Shown here: positions 62,394-64,000 of the stretch, piece after piece
Position numbering within the stretch: the first letter of the stretch is position 1
How the letters are laid out: every line of letters starts with the position of its first letter
Assembly (NCBI GenBank): GCA_965221935.1
Contig: CBDCSZ010000051.1
Span: 62,001 to 126,000, forward strand
Direction: 5' to 3'
Length of the DNA stretch: 64,000 nucleotides
Source: JAPOXR01 sp965221935
GTDB lineage: Bacteria > Pseudomonadota > Alphaproteobacteria > Rhodobacterales > Rhodobacteraceae
Notes under the pieces: model-generated
What the model was told of the DNA's origin: nothing
Databases searched by the model: none
Seen by the model: only the letters and a program-made list of their open reading frames with translations
Program-made: the position numbers and the translations under genes

Positions 62394-62963
62394 TCACGAG
62401 ACGTTGTCAATCGATGTCGTGACCGTGTGCAGAAACGATTCCGCTGACGAGCTTGCTGACAGCAGCAGGAAACAGTTCGGCTCCTCGCAATAGACGATGC
62501 TTCCCAGATGCTCCATCACAGTCCTTGCGGCGGTTCCGGCGGTGAACACGCGCGGATGAAGATCAATTGGGCAAATGCGCTCCAGGGCTGGAATTGCCAG
62601 CGCCCCCGCAAGGCGCAGAGCGACCCAGCTGTCGGACTGATCGGTGAAATACCCGTGTGCGCCCAGCGCTGACCGCGTCAGTTCCAAGGCCGGCCCGCCC
62701 GGACCCTGGAAAAGCGCAAACCACTGATCCGGTGACATTCCGAGGACCAATGGGGGATCGGACAGGGCGCCGGTCGATGCTCCCGGAGCCGGCATCGGAT
62801 GCCCCCACGCTGCGGCCGCGCTTTCATTCAGCCGGTCGCTTACTCCCAGAGGACAGGCAATCGACACAATCGAGAGATCGGTGACCTCGGCCAGCTCGGC
62901 GGCGTCAAAAATCTTCCTGTAGCCGCCGAGAAACGGCTCTGCCGTGAGTGTGTGTTCAGCCAC
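62394..62963 (-). CDS. soxG: Sarcosine oxidase gamma subunit
   Basis: The small subunit, of 189 residues, of heterotetrameric sarcosine oxidase, which demethylates sarcosine to glycine and passes C1 units to tetrahydrofolate. Family features are VTDLSIVSIACPLG, LGMSPDQWFALFQG and GYFTDQSDSWVALRLAG. GTG at 62963 is preceded by AAGGGGAACGGCTCC and overlaps the end of the alpha-subunit gene by eight bases, so the two are coupled. The alpha, beta, delta order expected upstream lies beyond the window. Confidence 0.88.
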   Translation of the reverse strand: MAEHTLTAEPFLGGYRKIFDAAELAEVTDLSIVSIACPLGVSDRLNESAAAAWGHPMPAPGASTGALSDPPLVLGMSPDQWFALFQGPGGPALELTRSALGAHGYFTDQSDSWVALRLAGALAIPALERICPIDLHPRVFTAGTAARTVMEHLGSIVYCEEPNCFLLLSASSSAESFLHTVTTSIDNVS

Positions 62964-64000
62964 GGAGCCGTTCCCCTTCAGGATCAAAGAAGTGCGGTGA
63001 GACAATCTCGACCTCGACCGTCCGGCCCCGCACCGGGTTGGCGGCCAGCACTGTTTCGCCGACACGGCTGCCGCCATTCCTGATGAAGCCAAGTCCAATC
63101 GAATGCCCGAGCATCGGCGACCAGGCGACAGATGTCATCCAGCCTTCGTCATTCTCCAGCGTTGTCGCCGCCCCAAGGGCGAAAAAGTGTGAACCGGCGG
63201 ACAACTCCTCGTTTTGGTTCACCGGCCGGAATCCCATCAGGCGGACGGCATCCCCGCGGGTCATCTCTTCCCGCTGCGACAGCACATTGCCGATGCAGTC
63301 CTTTTTCTGCGACACCATCCTGCCCAGTCCGAGATTATGCGCCGTTGTCTGGCCGTTCAGTTCGTTGCCGGCGGCATGTCCTTTTTCAATGCGCATGACT
63401 CCAAGCGCCTCCGTTCCGTAGGGAACGGCATCGAATTCCCTGCCGGCATCCATGAGCGCCCCCATCATGCAACGCCCGTAGCGCGCCGGCACCGCGATTT
63501 CGTAGGCAAGCTCACCGGAAAACGAAATGCGGAACAGGCGCGCCGGGACGCCGCCGCACACCGTCAGCTCGCCGCATGCCATGAACGGAAAGGCCGTGTT
63601 CGAAATGTCGTGGCCTTCATCGACCAGTTTTCTGAGAAGCTTACGCGAATTCGGTCCGGCGACCGAGAACTGCGCCCAGCCGTCGGTCACCGAGATCATG
63701 TGCACATCAAGCTCGGGCCACAGGCACTGCCGGGCGAATTCCATCTGCCGGAACACCAGCACCGCATTCGCAGTGGTGGTGGTCATGACATAGTGGTTTT
63801 CCCCGAGACGGGCTGTCGTGCCGTCATCATAAGCGATCCCGTCCTCGCGCAGCATCAGCCCATAACGGACCCGGCCAACGGCAAGAGTGGCAAATCCATT
63901 GCAATAGACTTTGTTGAGAAACGCATTCGCGTCGCGGCCCTGGATGTCGATCTTGCCGAGCGTGGTGACATCGCAGACGCCGACCGAGCCGCGGGTGGCT
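62956..64000 (-). CDS. soxA: Sarcosine oxidase alpha subunit (5' part outside window)
   Basis: About 347 C-terminal residues of the large subunit are visible; the gene continues past the right edge. This part is the GcvT-like folate-binding domain. It reads GSVGVCDVTTLGKIDIQGRD at the edge, then SVTDGWAQFSVAGPNSRKLL, FRISFSGELAYEIAVPARYG, YGTEALGVMRIEKGH and LGLGRMVSQKKDCIG. The N-terminal FAD/NAD domains lie outside. It is oriented towards soxG and convergent with the ThDP gene. Confidence 0.9.
   Translation of the reverse strand, partial: ATRGSVGVCDVTTLGKIDIQGRDANAFLNKVYCNGFATLAVGRVRYGLMLREDGIAYDDGTTARLGENHYVMTTTTANAVLVFRQMEFARQCLWPELDVHMISVTDGWAQFSVAGPNSRKLLRKLVDEGHDISNTAFPFMACGELTVCGGVPARLFRISFSGELAYEIAVPARYGRCMMGALMDAGREFDAVPYGTEALGVMRIEKGHAAGNELNGQTTAHNLGLGRMVSQKKDCIGNVLSQREEMTRGDAVRLMGFRPVNQNEELSAGSHFFALGAATTLENDEGWMTSVAWSPMLGHSIGLGFIRNGGSRVGETVLAANPVRGRTVEVEIVSPHFFDPEGERLRG

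Noticed and set aside
1..64000. CRISPR arrays or phage structural genes
   Set aside because: No regularly spaced direct repeats and no capsid, tail, portal or integrase-like proteins were seen.

Overview
The window is GC-rich (roughly 60%) chromosomal DNA from an alphaproteobacterium. The clues are rpiA beside gor, hflK-hflC-DUF2065, ftsY close to yciB, a sarcosine oxidase locus, metZ, and many TRAP, TTT and Dpp-type solute transporters. I would place it near the Hyphomicrobiales/Rhodospirillales but cannot name a genus. No tRNA, rRNA or CRISPR array was seen.

Region by region. 0-5.6 kb: an iron alcohol dehydrogenase (cut by the left edge), rpiA, gor, and hflK-hflC-DUF2065, all on the plus strand. 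5.8-9.8 kb: a minus-strand operon of an M24 metallopeptidase and a TRAP transporter whose binding protein carries an in-frame stop. 9.86-15.3 kb: three nested insertion sequences. An IS231-like IS4 element is interrupted by an element whose transposase is fused to a DruA-like (DUF4338) domain, and that element is interrupted by an IS1111-type IS110 element. 15.5-19.8 kb: an IS1634 element split by a second copy of the DruA-transposase element. 20-27.9 kb: an operon of a PLP desulfhydrase-like enzyme, a complete Dpp-type ABC importer and an amidohydrolase. 28-29.7 kb: a DegP/DegQ protease. 30.4-40.8 kb: a decaying tctCBA operon and a second, GntR-linked Dpp-type operon. 40.8-46.7 kb: a gene graveyard with remnants of Tn3, IS630 and IS1595, a frameshifted multicopper oxidase, a 95-bp IS110-derived miniature element and the tail of dnaE2. 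46.7-53 kb: housekeeping genes (ferredoxin, xseA, a NuoE-NuoF fusion, ftsY, an EamA exporter, yciB). 53-64 kb: a GST, a sulfite dehydrogenase, an orphan C5 methyltransferase, metZ, trkH, a ThDP enzyme and sarcosine oxidase gamma/alpha (cut by the right edge).

Two themes stand out. First, mobile DNA is dense and well enough preserved to read insertion histories base by base. Target duplications, terminal repeats and restored reading frames all agree. The 3' non-coding part of the IS1111-type element contains short segments matching both flanks of its own target, on opposite strands around a small hairpin, as expected for the target-binding loop of a bridge RNA/seekRNA. Second, single-base or single-codon lesions affect solute-uptake genes (dctP, tctA, tctC, a dppB) and an oxidase, while core genes are open. 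This fits ongoing loss of accessory functions, although assembly errors must be excluded.
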